A stretch of DNA of 64,000 nt from a virus, in IMG/VR virus record IMGVR_UViG_3300008113_000015, positions 62,001 to 126,000 of that record; one strand, 5' to 3'. The position numbers and the translations under genes were made by a program. How positions within the stretch are numbered: position 1 is the stretch's first letter; every line of letters begins with the position of its first letter. The notes below the pieces were generated by a model, which worked only from the letters and a program-made list of their open reading frames with translations, was not told where the DNA came from and ran no database searches. Shown in pieces: positions 31,725 to 40,260 of this stretch.

Positions 31725-34700
31725 TTAGGCTGCTGCTCCAGAGATCTCACCAGTGTTCTTGATGCGCAATGGAATGTAGATAAACTCCACTGCTTTCACT
31801 GGTTCGATGGCAACGTCTACCCACAGCTCGTTACGATCAATACGTGCAGGTGTGTTGTTGCTCAAGTCACACACTACCAAGTAGTCGTAGATTGCTCGCT
31901 TAGAAATCAAGTCAATCATCAAACTGTTGACGGTGTTACTGATCTCGTTACGAGTAATTTCGTCGTTGGGTTCAAACAAGTACAACTTGCCAATCTCTTC
32001 CAAGCGTCCACGCAAGAACGCAACCAAACGTGATACGTTGATACGATCCAGTGCACTGGTAATGCTGGTTGTGGTCTTGTTACCAAAGTTGGTAATGCCC
32101 ACGCCTGGAATAAAGGTAATTGGGTTGATGTCGTTTTCATACAGCACATCTCTAATACCTTGTCCCACGTTGATTTGAATAAACTCACCTGTGGTAGAAT
32201 CAATGTAACCAATTGCTGTGGCGTTGTCCACAACACCGCGACGTGTACCAGCAGGTGCTAGCCATGGATAGCTTACACTGTCACTGCGGATGATTGTTCT
32301 CATCATCATGTGACTTGGTGCTGTGACCACTGGGTTACCTGACAAGTCTGTGGTCTGGCAACTTGGATAGAATGTGGCCATGTACTGGCTAGCAGAAACC
32401 AAACCATCTTCTGTTGGCAAACCTAGACCGTTGTTATTGGTAGCCCATGCAGCAAGATCTGTTCCTGTAGATGGCAGACGCATTGGTGTGTCGCCTACCA
32501 CAAACAAGGTGTTGTTACGCTCGTTGCTGAGTGCAATCATGTTAGGCATCAGTTCAGGATAAGCAGGTGTAGCAATCAAGCTGTACAAGCTTTGTTCTTC
32601 ACGTGCAGCACTGCTGGTGTCAATACCACTCTTCAGTGCTTCAACTACCATTTGGCGTTGAGCCTGACGTCCTGACCACATCGATCCGTTGTCTTTGTTG
32701 CCACTGGCAGTTACCCAGGTGTTGGTATCAATCACAGACCAATAGGTTGTGTTGGTAGGTGCGGTTCCCACACTTGGAGGTGCAAGCTTGCACACATAGA
32801 TGATGCCGTTGTAGACCACAAAGTCATTGTAGACATACACGGTTGTTGCAGAATAGGCATCAACACTGTAGTCGGTGCTTTCAGTATTAAAATAGTCTAA
32901 TGCAAAACGCTTGACATTGTAGCCACTGCGACGAGTGTTAAACAACAACATACCTTGAGGATATAGAGCTGGATTAGGAGCATCAAGATCCAAATAGTTT
33001 GCACCAGTTCCAGTATTCAATGATACAATGGATGGTACAGGATCAGCTATGGGATCTACAGTACCTGTTGAACTCCAACGTGCATCGGCAAACAAGATAC
33101 CATTCTCACTAACCTGATCTGATGTATCAACTGCCACCCATTGGCTCACGCCATTTAGTGGTTCCCAACGATACAGTTTAGGATAATTTTCTAAGTCGCT
33201 GGTATCAATCCACAAATCGCCAAGTTGCAATGGGCTTGTGTTGGCATCTGTCTGTGTAGTTGGTGCTGTAGCAGCAACAATAGGACCTGCAACGTTAGTC
33301 AAGCTGAGGTTAAAACCGCGAACGTCGTTAGTGACGTTTCGATATCCTGTCCAGGCACCGTTGTTTTGAATCATGATGTCAGCTTCGCTTACGGTGCTAT
33401 AGTACCACAGGCGTCCATCTGCTGGATCTTGGTCCGGTGCTGTGGTGCTGGCGGTGTATGTAAACAGTGGAGAAGCTACCCAGTTAGATAATACTAATGT
33501 ATTGGCAAATGTACCTGATGCTCGACACAATGGGGTACTTGCAGTAAAACCAGCCAACGCAACTGGTGTTCCAGAAACGTCAGTTAGACTAATTGTTCCG
33601 CCCTGGGAATGGGTAAACACAATATATCCATCACTGTTGATAGAAGCACTTGTGTAAGGAGCATTAGCCGCACTGACCGCAGTAACAAAATCTGTAGGTG
33701 TTGTTCCAGCTAATGTTACAAGGTACGGACCAGCAAAGGCGTCTGATCCTGCTTCGGTTACTCTAATCTGGAAACTGTTGCCAATGCTAAAAACTGCATC
33801 GTTGATGCTGGATGTGACTACTGTGGCTCCTAGTGCATATCGTTTGAATATGGTAAAGGCAGCTGATATTATACCACCAGTATTGAGCTGATTATTATTC
33901 CATTGAATGTAAGTTGTGCCAACAGGAATATTTTTTCCGCCGCCTGCTGGATCAAGACCATAAGTTGCTGTTGCGAAATTCCCATATGCTGGAGTTGTTT
34001 GTGCAACAAACGTTCCCAGTGCAGCATTGTACACCCGCATAACAATGTTTAATCCATTGTTTGCTGGGCTCATGTTATTCCAGATAGAACCAGTAGGGCG
34101 TGGACTTGTATCTGTGCTTCTCCAACGAGGAGCCTGATAGCTGTATGCAGGCAAATAAGTTGGTGCTGCATACTCACCAGTTAAAAGTCCAAGGCTAGCT
34201 AGCAACACAGATCCGTTGTTAGGACCTGCATCAATGGTAATCAAACCGTTGTTGCTCAGTGTTGAACCATCGTTGGCTGCGGTAGAATCCGCATATATAA
34301 CCAACTTACCGCTGCTGACACCAGCCGAAACACCAGTGATGTTGGTGTCGTTGATGGCCTGCGCATATCCAGCTACTGTGGCTGCGGTTCCGTTGAATCC
34401 CACAGCAACCAAACTGTCGTTGATGAAGAGGTCATAGCCGTTGACCAGAGAAGTTGGGGTACCAGTACCGGTCACTGTAGGCCAGCTGTCTTTCCAGGCA
34501 TTGGTTCCCAACTGCACCCATTGGTTGCTGGTATTTTTGTAATAGATTGGAATATCAACAGCTTGTTCAACTACTGCGTAGTCGCCAATACTACCAATGC
34601 TTTGCAATGGGGCATAGTTTCCGCTGCCTGCGTTGACTACATCTGTGTCTTCGGTAATTATCAGCGGTGTTTTTACTGTAAATGTTGCAGTGGTTTGGTT

Positions 34701-35147
34701 CCATTCCTGGATACCCCAGACACTATTTGCGGCATCTAGCCAGTAGCTGCCAGATTCTGCGTTACCAGTAGGACGACTCAAGCTAGCAGTAAGTTCTGAC
34801 AAATCAATGTCCACACGCTGAACATAAGCACGATTGGTAATGCCCAATGAACTATATGCAGCAAGCAAACCGTATTCGTTGAGTTCGTAACCGTTGATAG
34901 GTGTACCAGCAGTGGTCTGATAGAAGAATGGCACGCCAAAAGTGGCAGCCAAATCACGCTGACTGGTGATGAGATATGTTTTGTTAGCATTTGCTGCTAA
35001 GGTACCTGGAGCTACACCGATTCCACTAGCACTGATTTTGTTCTGTGCTGTGGCGATGAGAAAATAAGGTACTGTGTTGACAGCAGAAGGGATATATTGA
35101 CTTTCGTCAATTACTGTTACTTCTACGCCTGGTGATACTAGAGCCAT
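31725..35147 (-). CDS. 18: Tail sheath protein gp18, strongly enlarged
   Basis: About 1140 aa against 659 in T4. N-terminus LVSPGVEVTVIDESQYIPS and the C-terminus (FIPGVGITNFGNKTTTS; RLVAFLRGRLEEIGKLYLFEPND; YDYLVVCDLSNNTP) are classic contractile sheath motifs. The central several hundred residues hold beta-rich inserts. One of them (residues about 760-810, TTVYVYNDFVVYNGIIYVC then TYWSVID) resembles a CBM5/12 carbohydrate-binding module. These inserts probably protrude from the sheath surface. ATG 35147 follows AAGGA; the TTG 6 nt upstream is less likely. A TATAAATA late element lies 25 nt upstream. Confidence 0.93.
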   Translation of the reverse strand: MALVSPGVEVTVIDESQYIPSAVNTVPYFLIATAQNKISASGIGVAPGTLAANANKTYLITSQRDLAATFGVPFFYQTTAGTPINGYELNEYGLLAAYSSLGITNRAYVQRVDIDLSELTASLSRPTGNAESGSYWLDAANSVWGIQEWNQTTATFTVKTPLIITEDTDVVNAGSGNYAPLQSIGSIGDYAVVEQAVDIPIYYKNTSNQWVQLGTNAWKDSWPTVTGTGTPTSLVNGYDLFINDSLVAVGFNGTAATVAGYAQAINDTNITGVSAGVSSGKLVIYADSTAANDGSTLSNNGLITIDAGPNNGSVLLASLGLLTGEYAAPTYLPAYSYQAPRWRSTDTSPRPTGSIWNNMSPANNGLNIVMRVYNAALGTFVAQTTPAYGNFATATYGLDPAGGGKNIPVGTTYIQWNNNQLNTGGIISAAFTIFKRYALGATVVTSSINDAVFSIGNSFQIRVTEAGSDAFAGPYLVTLAGTTPTDFVTAVSAANAPYTSASINSDGYIVFTHSQGGTISLTDVSGTPVALAGFTASTPLCRASGTFANTLVLSNWVASPLFTYTASTTAPDQDPADGRLWYYSTVSEADIMIQNNGAWTGYRNVTNDVRGFNLSLTNVAGPIVAATAPTTQTDANTSPLQLGDLWIDTSDLENYPKLYRWEPLNGVSQWVAVDTSDQVSENGILFADARWSSTGTVDPIADPVPSIVSLNTGTGANYLDLDAPNPALYPQGMLLFNTRRSGYNVKRFALDYFNTESTDYSVDAYSATTVYVYNDFVVYNGIIYVCKLAPPSVGTAPTNTTYWSVIDTNTWVTASGNKDNGSMWSGRQAQRQMVVEALKSGIDTSSAAREEQSLYSLIATPAYPELMPNMIALSNERNNTLFVVGDTPMRLPSTGTDLAAWATNNNGLGLPTEDGLVSASQYMATFYPSCQTTDLSGNPVVTAPSHMMMRTIIRSDSVSYPWLAPAGTRRGVVDNATAIGYIDSTTGEFIQINVGQGIRDVLYENDINPITFIPGVGITNFGNKTTTSITSALDRINVSRLVAFLRGRLEEIGKLYLFEPNDEITRNEISNTVNSLMIDLISKRAIYDYLVVCDLSNNTPARIDRNELWVDVAIEPVKAVEFIYIPLRIKNTGEISGAAA

Positions 35148-35172
35148 GGTCAATTCCTTTTCAAGATATCAA

Positions 35173-35180
35173 TATTTATA
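35173..35180 (-). promoter_or_regulatory. Late promoter TATAAATA upstream of gp18
   Basis: Exact T4 late consensus TATAAATA on the minus strand, 25 nt before the gp18 ATG, with AAGGA in the leader. It sits within a longer dyad (GATATC ... GATATC) at 35165-35186. Confidence 0.75.
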
Positions 35181-35229
35181 GATATCTTCCAAAATCGCCG
35201 TTCTACGTTGCCCTTTGGCAAAGGTCCAC

Positions 35230-35237
35230 CATAAATA
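35230..35237 (+). promoter_or_regulatory. Late-type element CATAAATA, 4 nt before ATG
   Basis: CATAAATA then CCGC then ATG 35242. No Shine-Dalgarno lies close; AAAGG at 35219-35223 is too far. Close-spaced class. Confidence 0.45.
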
Positions 35238-35241
35238 CCGC

Positions 35242-35589
35242 ATGCAAAGACCCGTGTGCCAGGCCTGTAATCAAAAATCTTGTGCTGTGAACTACGTCAA
35301 AGACGGAGTCAAGCACTATCGCAGTCGCTGTGACAACTGCTTGCGCAAAGGACGTGGCCTTAAAAAAAGAACACCCCGCTGGGAGGCAGCAGGGTACAAG
35401 AAGAAAATGACATGCGATCGTTGCGGATTCAAAGCCCGCTATTCAGCACAAACTCTAGTGTATCATGTGGATGGTGATCTTAACAATGTCACTCAAAAGA
35501 ATCTTAAAACAGTGTGCCGTAATTGTGAAGTCGATTTAGCAAAAACTGATTCAGTGTGGCGGCCTGGTGATTTGCAACCAGACGTGTAA
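35242..35589 (+). CDS. HNH-like zinc-binding protein (possible homing endonuclease)
   Basis: About 115 aa from ATG 35242 (an upstream TTG is possible). Three Cys pairs are visible: CQAC, CDNC and CDRC, then the core YHVDGDLNN, LKTVCRNCEV. This order resembles free-standing HNH-like proteins of T4-like phages, in which the His-Asp-Gly segment and the following Asn build the metal site and the Cys pairs bind zinc. It is encoded opposite to gp18 and the kinase gene, as expected for an intruder gene. Its last 86 nt overlap the 3' end of the convergent kinase gene. Confidence 0.68.
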   Translation: MQRPVCQACNQKSCAVNYVKDGVKHYRSRCDNCLRKGRGLKKRTPRWEAAGYKKKMTCDRCGFKARYSAQTLVYHVDGDLNNVTQKNLKTVCRNCEVDLAKTDSVWRPGDLQPDV

Positions 35590-36073
35590 CTAACTCACGT
35601 GTGTTGCGCTTGAGATCTTCTAACGTGCCATTGTTATCAATTACATAATCAGCCATCCAGATTTCCAAGCTCATGCTAGACTTGTCTTCAGCTGGCAAAT
35701 GATCACTGCGATCCACCCAGACAGCAAAGTCAAACACACCTGTATTACGCATGGCATGAAACTCTGATTTGTTGCGCAATCCGCAGTAGATTTGATTTTC
35801 AGCAAAAATTTCCCTGCCTAATCGAGCATAATCATCCCGACAATACTCATGAATCATGTCGTACCACTCAGCACGATGATTGTGCCTATCTTCAAAACAC
35901 TGCTCATAACTGGTGTACCCATACTTGAGTTTGAGCTCATTGTAGATAAACTTTTCCGCACAAAAGTCTGAACTAGAGCGGAAGCTGTAGTTAAATTCTT
36001 CACGTAGAATATCACATACAGTATCTTTACCATGGCGAGCATTGCCAATGATCAGCAGTTTAGGAAGGGTCAT
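35504..36073 (-). CDS. P-loop deoxynucleotide monophosphate kinase-like protein
   Basis: A 189-aa protein. The P-loop is IIGNARHGKDTVCDIL, the GxxxxGKDT form of dNMP kinases (T4 gp1 type) and dephospho-CoA kinases. A lid-type Arg segment (DDYARLGREIF) and AVWVDRSDHLPAEDKSSM follow. It likely phosphorylates dNMPs to supply phage DNA synthesis. It overlaps the exonuclease gene upstream (ATGA at 36070-36073). The 3' end overlaps the HNH-like gene antisense by 86 nt, so both C-termini are constrained. Confidence 0.78.
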   Translation of the reverse strand: MTLPKLLIIGNARHGKDTVCDILREEFNYSFRSSSDFCAEKFIYNELKLKYGYTSYEQCFEDRHNHRAEWYDMIHEYCRDDYARLGREIFAENQIYCGLRNKSEFHAMRNTGVFDFAVWVDRSDHLPAEDKSSMSLEIWMADYVIDNNGTLEDLKRNTRELVTRLVANHQAATLNQFLLNRLHNYGTLF

Positions 36074-36594
36074 TTGAGTTGGGTTACGTTAAGGTGTTTT
36101 AGGGTACGTTGCAACATACCAATCTGTCTGCGACAGTCTTCTAGTGCATGATGGCTTGTAGGAGGAATGGGCTGATCTGGCCATAGGCTAAACACTGTAC
36201 GACTGTCACGAACTGCATAGAATTTCCAAGGCAATGCTTTACCGTAGCTCTTGTAAGCATGCTCAAGAATGTTCATGTCGTATGTGGGACCTTGTGCCCA
36301 GATTCTGTTGGAGTGCCAAATCAACCGACCTAACTGGTCCAATGCTTGGTCTAGGGGAATACGATCTTGTTCGTCAAACGCTTCGTCGCGCACCACAGCA
36401 GGTTGTGTGGCCCACCATTCAATGGTGCTTTGGTCAATGGCACGATCTTCTTGGCTTTCTAGTGTAATTCTGGCGTAGTAACTCTGGCCAGAATACCCCT
36501 GCCCAAACGGGTCAAAGCTCTGTGCCGCAATGGTTAAAATACAGGTGTCTGGGCCTGTTGCAAGCCCTTCTAAGTCGATCATTAAATCTGCCAT
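36070..36594 (-). CDS. DEDD 3'-5' exonuclease
   Basis: A 174-aa exonuclease of the DEDDh type (Rv2179c-like). Exo I is MIDLEGL (Asp, Glu), Exo II GPTYDMNILEHAY (Asp), and Exo III TSHHALEDC (His, Asp), all in order. Such enzymes trim RNA or DNA 3' ends; T4 DexA is a functional analogue. ATG 36594 lies 6 nt after a TATACT -10 box, so the mRNA may be leaderless. It is coupled to the kinase-like gene. Confidence 0.85.
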   Translation of the reverse strand: MADLMIDLEGLATGPDTCILTIAAQSFDPFGQGYSGQSYYARITLESQEDRAIDQSTIEWWATQPAVVRDEAFDEQDRIPLDQALDQLGRLIWHSNRIWAQGPTYDMNILEHAYKSYGKALPWKFYAVRDSRTVFSLWPDQPIPPTSHHALEDCRRQIGMLQRTLKHLNVTQLK

Positions 36595-36600
36595 ACTACA

Positions 36601-36629
36601 AGTATAACAGAATTCTAATTCTAAGTCTA
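36601..36629 (-). promoter_or_regulatory. Sigma70-like extended -10 promoter
   Basis: Minus strand TAGACT (36624-36629), 17-nt spacer, TATACT (36601-36606) with TGT before it. It directly precedes ATG 36594 by 6 nt, so transcription would begin at about the start codon. The -35 is weaker than in the 5' cassette set. Confidence 0.5.
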
Positions 36630-36636
36630 CAAGTGA

Positions 36637-37407
36637 TTAGCCGATTACCCAGGTCAACGGTTGCGAACCATCCATGTACAGTTTGAGTTGTTCTTCTAGA
36701 GCTGTCATGGCTTCTTTGGCTTCAGCTTTCATGGCTGCGCCGTTTAGAGTGCCGCCACCTTGTGGTCCAGCAATGGTACCAAACTTTTCACGTGCTTCGC
36801 CCACAATCATTTTGCAGTTGGCAACCATGTAGTCTTTGATCCATTGCTGAATCTGATAGTCGCTGAGTAAATTGATTTCAGGTTTGAGGTTATAGGTCCA
36901 CAGTAACACATTTTCTCCAGTGCCTTTGGGATCACGAATGATCTGTAATTTTTTGGTCACTGGATTAAAAGTATAGTTCACATAACCGCCGAACATACGT
37001 GCGGCTAGTTCTACGTACTGGCTGTAGAAATCGTAGGTAGCAAGGCCACCGGCTACGTTGAAGTTCATGAGATACACGTTCAAACTGGCCTGTGCAAACG
37101 GGTCAAAGTTTGATGCAAATGGCCCAGTGGAATCACCAAAAGTTCTACGAAATATTTGTCTTACAGAAACAACTTCTTGCGGTAGTTGGTAAATGTTTAC
37201 GTCACGTACCAGTTCCATAAAGGAATAGCTTTCCTCATAGGCATTTTGCGCACGTTGACGATAAGTGCCAATGGTTTTTTGATAGGCTGTTTCGTAGTGT
37301 GCAGGGTCCAACTCGATGTCTACGATATCGCCACCAAGTTGAAGCCGTACATAATCATTGAGATTTTGCTTGAGAGTTTCGAGACTGTTTTGTTGCTGTT
37401 CTGCCAT
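36637..37407 (-). CDS. 13: Neck protein gp13-like
   Basis: A 256-aa protein. N-terminal LETLKQNLNDYVRLQLGG and HYETAYQKTIGTYRQRA form a helical half, followed by SFMELVRDVNIYQLPQEVVSVRQIFRR, PVTKKLQIIRDPKGTG and a C-terminal helical section (IQQWIKDYMVANCKMIVGEAREKF). This resembles T4-like neck protein gp13, which joins heads to tails; gp14 and gp15 follow at 38944 and 40261, the canonical 13-14-15 order but with a strand switch. Its ribosome site GGAG lies in the loop of a small hairpin. Confidence 0.68.
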   Translation of the reverse strand: MAEQQQNSLETLKQNLNDYVRLQLGGDIVDIELDPAHYETAYQKTIGTYRQRAQNAYEESYSFMELVRDVNIYQLPQEVVSVRQIFRRTFGDSTGPFASNFDPFAQASLNVYLMNFNVAGGLATYDFYSQYVELAARMFGGYVNYTFNPVTKKLQIIRDPKGTGENVLLWTYNLKPEINLLSDYQIQQWIKDYMVANCKMIVGEAREKFGTIAGPQGGGTLNGAAMKAEAKEAMTALEEQLKLYMDGSQPLTWVIG

Positions 37408-37409
37408 TG

Positions 37410-37424
37410 GGGGACTCCGTCCCC
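37410..37424 (-). promoter_or_regulatory. Hairpin presenting the gp13 ribosome site
   Basis: On the minus strand GGGGAC-GGA-GTCCCC: a perfect 6-bp stem with a 3-nt loop. The loop plus the first stem base spell GGAG, 7 nt before ATG 37407. The ribosome site is thus at the apex of a GC-rich hairpin, which may protect the 5' end or tune translation. Confidence 0.6.
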
Positions 37425-37426
37425 TT

Positions 37427-37434
37427 TATTTACC
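37427..37434 (-). promoter_or_regulatory. Late-type element GGTAAATA upstream of gp13
   Basis: Minus strand GGTAAATA 19 nt before ATG 37407, overlapping the stop of the gene upstream. Transcripts from a T4-type late start site would begin near the hairpin at 37410-37424. Confidence 0.6.
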
Positions 37435-38569
37435 AGCTTTTTAGAATGATCAAGTTCTCTGTACCACGTCCGTTGAACGGTGTTTCTGTAGTGGTCAAGT
37501 CCTTGTAGATCTTACGGGCGGCTGGCTTGCCTGCGGCACCCATGGCTTTGAGCACGTCAGCGGGCTTGCGCACAGTTTTTTGCTGGCTCTCTACTGTGCT
37601 AAACCCAATGACAGCATTGGATTTCACAGTAAAAACTTTGGCGTATTCGTCTGCCACAAGATGAATCAGTTTGCGTTTTTTGGTATCATACAACCAGGCT
37701 TCTGCTTTGTCTACCAGGCTGGCAGCCGGTAGACCTTTGAGTTTGAGTTCTGCAAATTCTGTTATACACTTGAACTTTGCGGCTTTCTTTTCTGGACTTA
37801 CTGCTTTAACTGCACGTGGCTTGCGCTCGACCTTTTTAATCTGCACATAGGCGCCGCAGTCTGAAATTACAAGCTCACAGAACTTTACACAATTCTTCAA
37901 CTGCACCTTGGTCAAATAGCCGTAGCCCTGCGTCAGGTCTGCATCCTTGCCTGCTACTGCTTCGTCAAACTCTACAAGTTTACGAGTCCAGATTTGCTTG
38001 ATGTCATTGACCATTTGTGGAGCAATGTTCATTGAACGCATGAGCATCACTGGCTTGTAGTCTGCATTGAGCTTGGCACCTGACGCAATAAACTCGTCAA
38101 ACAAGCCATCCATCTCACCAGCACACTCGCTGACTTTTTCTCGCAGTCGGTCCTGGATAGTGATTTTAGGCACTGCATCTTCCGCAGGTGGCGCTTCTTC
38201 TGCTTCTTCATCTTGCTTGGATTCCAAAATTTCTTTAAGCAAGTTGTCCAATTTGATCTGTTCTTGATCCGTGAGCTCTAGTCCCACCATGCTCATACGG
38301 CACAGCCAACCTGTGGTCAGTCGGATTGAGCTGTCAGGAATGCGTTTGAGTGTACGAACGTCAGCTTTACGACCATGCAATTCCAAATAGTTTACAATCA
38401 TCTCACGAGCATCTTTTTTGCTGTAAAAATAATTGTACCAAGAAAACGCATGACTAAATGCGCTGATACGATTGTCTGTGGGTTGCACTCGCCACGTGGG
38501 CTCCATACCCATGGCATTGGTATCGGCACTACGAGGGTTCAAGGGCTTGACAGATTTGGTTGCGATCAT
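37430..38569 (-). CDS. Unrecognised 379-aa protein
   Basis: No family named. It has a charged, mostly helical layout: FSHAFSWYNYFYSKKDAREM near residue 40, an acidic linker (SKQDEEAEEAPPAEDA) around 120, a helical middle (DRLREKVSECAGEMDGLFDE; MVNDIKQIWTRKLVEFDEAV), a Lys-rich stretch (KKVERKPRAVKAVSPEKKAA) and an end TPFNGRGTENLIILKSW. The end resembles terminal segments of DNA-binding or packaging proteins only loosely. It shares a unit with the 95-aa gene at 38579 and gp13. Confidence 0.65.
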   Translation of the reverse strand: MIATKSVKPLNPRSADTNAMGMEPTWRVQPTDNRISAFSHAFSWYNYFYSKKDAREMIVNYLELHGRKADVRTLKRIPDSSIRLTTGWLCRMSMVGLELTDQEQIKLDNLLKEILESKQDEEAEEAPPAEDAVPKITIQDRLREKVSECAGEMDGLFDEFIASGAKLNADYKPVMLMRSMNIAPQMVNDIKQIWTRKLVEFDEAVAGKDADLTQGYGYLTKVQLKNCVKFCELVISDCGAYVQIKKVERKPRAVKAVSPEKKAAKFKCITEFAELKLKGLPAASLVDKAEAWLYDTKKRKLIHLVADEYAKVFTVKSNAVIGFSTVESQQKTVRKPADVLKAMGAAGKPAARKIYKDLTTTETPFNGRGTENLIILKSW

Positions 38570-38578
38570 AATTGTTCC

Positions 38579-38866
38579 TTACTTAGTCTTGGGCAAGTTT
38601 TTTACAGTGTCAAAAAGTTTTGCGGCACGTTTAACGTCAAAATTTTTGTGTTTATACATCCAGGCTTTTTTGCGCTCTGCTACTTCCAGAGCTTCTGCTA
38701 GTTTCCATTTGGTGTTGAAGTCTGCAGACATTATTATACGGCTCATGTCTACAATGTCAAGAGCATACTCTACCCATTTTTCTGTGGCTTTTACTTTGTC
38801 ATAAGACTGTATAAAGCCCTTGCCTTTTGGACCTGTGTACTTTGCTACAAAGTTTGCGGCTTTCAT
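38579..38866 (-). CDS. Unrecognised 95-aa Lys-rich protein
   Basis: A 95-aa, strongly basic and helical protein (MKAANFVAKYTGPKGKGF; AEALEVAERKKAWMYKH; DVKRAAKLFDTVKNLPK). It has its own strong sigma70-type promoter (38895-38923), the same class as the early cassettes at the left end, and TAGGAG before ATG 38866. This links it to early expression although it lies among late genes, and read-through could also drive the 379-aa gene. Nucleic-acid binding is possible from charge alone. Confidence 0.65.
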   Translation of the reverse strand: MKAANFVAKYTGPKGKGFIQSYDKVKATEKWVEYALDIVDMSRIIMSADFNTKWKLAEALEVAERKKAWMYKHKNFDVKRAAKLFDTVKNLPKTK

Positions 38867-38894
38867 ACCATACTCCTAGAGTGGATAAGTGTGT

Positions 38895-38923
38895 ATTATA
38901 GCACTTTGGGATTTATTGGTCAA
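38895..38923 (-). promoter_or_regulatory. Sigma70-type extended -10 promoter
   Basis: Minus strand TTGACC (38918-38923), 17-nt spacer, TATAAT (38895-38900), with TGC before the -10. Same form as the promoters at 841, 1086 and 1403, but 37 kb away. Confidence 0.87.
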
Positions 38924-38928
38924 CCGCC

Positions 38929-38936
38929 CATAAATA
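38929..38936 (+). promoter_or_regulatory. Late-type element CATAAATA, 7 nt before ATG
   Basis: CATAAATA then 7 nt then ATG 38944 of gp14, inside a CCAT-AAATA-ATGG dyad and without a Shine-Dalgarno. It lies back to back with the early-type minus-strand promoter at 38895-38923. Confidence 0.5.
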
Positions 38937-38943
38937 ATGGACT

Positions 38944-40257
38944 ATGCCCCGTTTAAGCCTTTACCGCCCGAATCGTACCCGTGATTATCAATTTTTGGAT
39001 CGTACCATCCGAGAGATGTACACTGTTGGGGGTGTGGACATCTACATCCACAAATACATGGGTCCACAAACTGGCGGCGAAGATTCGGCATTTTCAGGCA
39101 ATGCTGATGCCACACAGCCTGTGTATGAAACACAGAGCCCGCTGAACATACAGGATCTGCTGTTGTTAGAAAACCGCGACAGAATATACGATCAAGACGT
39201 GTATGTCATGCGCGGAGTGTTCCAGACTCAGGACATTGATTTTGATTTAAGTCAATTTGGATTGTTTTTAAACAACGACACCCTGTTTATCACATTCCAC
39301 TACAATCGCATGATTGATGAATTTGGGCGCAAACTCATGAATGGTGACGTTTTAGAAATTCCTACACTGAAAGACTACTATCCATTGAATCCGGCTATTC
39401 CACAACCCTTGCCCAAGTATTATGTGATTCAAGACGCTGCTTTTGCATCCGAAGGATTCAGCCAAACCTGGTTGCCACACCTTTGGCGTGTGAAAGCCAC
39501 ACCTTTGGTCAACGCACAAGAATACAAAGACGTACTCAAAAAACCCATGGTCCAAGAGAATATCTGGGACTCAGACAATTTCTATCCTGCAGGTACTGTT
39601 GTTAATTACGGTAACACTTATTATCAGGCTGTGCAAAATGTGCCTGCAGGAACTACTATCAACAACACCAGTTATTGGCTGGAGTACACACCGTTGACCC
39701 AGAGTGATCAAATGACCACTCGCACCAAGGATCAAGAAATCAATGATGCTATACTTGCACAGGCCGATGTTGAAGTTCCATTAAGTGGCTACGATGTTGA
39801 CAAGTTTTATATTACTCCCACGTTGGAAAATGGACAGCCTGCCAACCCTGTGGGACTCAATACCAGTTCTACTACCACAGTAGACGGCACCGAAGGTGGT
39901 ATGAACTCTACCCCTCGCGGATTTGGATATACCCTGGGCTACTTAACCGGTGATGGCAAAGCACCAAACGGTTTCCCAGTCACTCCAGGAGTAAGCTTCC
40001 CGGACAGCCCAGTCAGCGGAGACTACGCTTTGCGGTTGGATTACTTGCCCAATCGTTTGTTCCGCTTTGATGGCAATCGTTGGGTACGTATCGAAGACAA
40101 TGTTCGCACAGATCTCAACAATGGACCAAATAACAAGACCCTACGCTCAGGCTTTGTAAATAACACAGCAGAAGTTCGTACTACAGATCGCGGCATGATT
40201 CCAAGTCGCCAGAGCCTTAGCGAAATTCTCAAACCCAGAGCCGACAACGGCGGATAA
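38944..40257 (+). CDS. 14: Neck protein gp14-like, enlarged
   Basis: A 437-aa protein (T4 gp14 256 aa). LSQFGLFLNNDTLFITFHYN followed by KLMNGDVLEIPTL corresponds to the core of T4 gp14 (SNFGMQVQDEVTLSI; PKEGDLIYFPM). An insert near residues 205-250 (NFYPAGTVVNYGNTYYQAV then TSYWLEY) resembles a CBM5/12-type sugar-binding module. A C-terminal extension with YALRLDYLPNRLFRFDGNRW resembles the RFDGxxW repeats of other phage proteins. Together with gp15 and the Nudix gene it forms a plus-strand unit. Confidence 0.72.
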   Translation: MPRLSLYRPNRTRDYQFLDRTIREMYTVGGVDIYIHKYMGPQTGGEDSAFSGNADATQPVYETQSPLNIQDLLLLENRDRIYDQDVYVMRGVFQTQDIDFDLSQFGLFLNNDTLFITFHYNRMIDEFGRKLMNGDVLEIPTLKDYYPLNPAIPQPLPKYYVIQDAAFASEGFSQTWLPHLWRVKATPLVNAQEYKDVLKKPMVQENIWDSDNFYPAGTVVNYGNTYYQAVQNVPAGTTINNTSYWLEYTPLTQSDQMTTRTKDQEINDAILAQADVEVPLSGYDVDKFYITPTLENGQPANPVGLNTSSTTTVDGTEGGMNSTPRGFGYTLGYLTGDGKAPNGFPVTPGVSFPDSPVSGDYALRLDYLPNRLFRFDGNRWVRIEDNVRTDLNNGPNNKTLRSGFVNNTAEVRTTDRGMIPSRQSLSEILKPRADNGG

Positions 40258-40260
40258 ACA

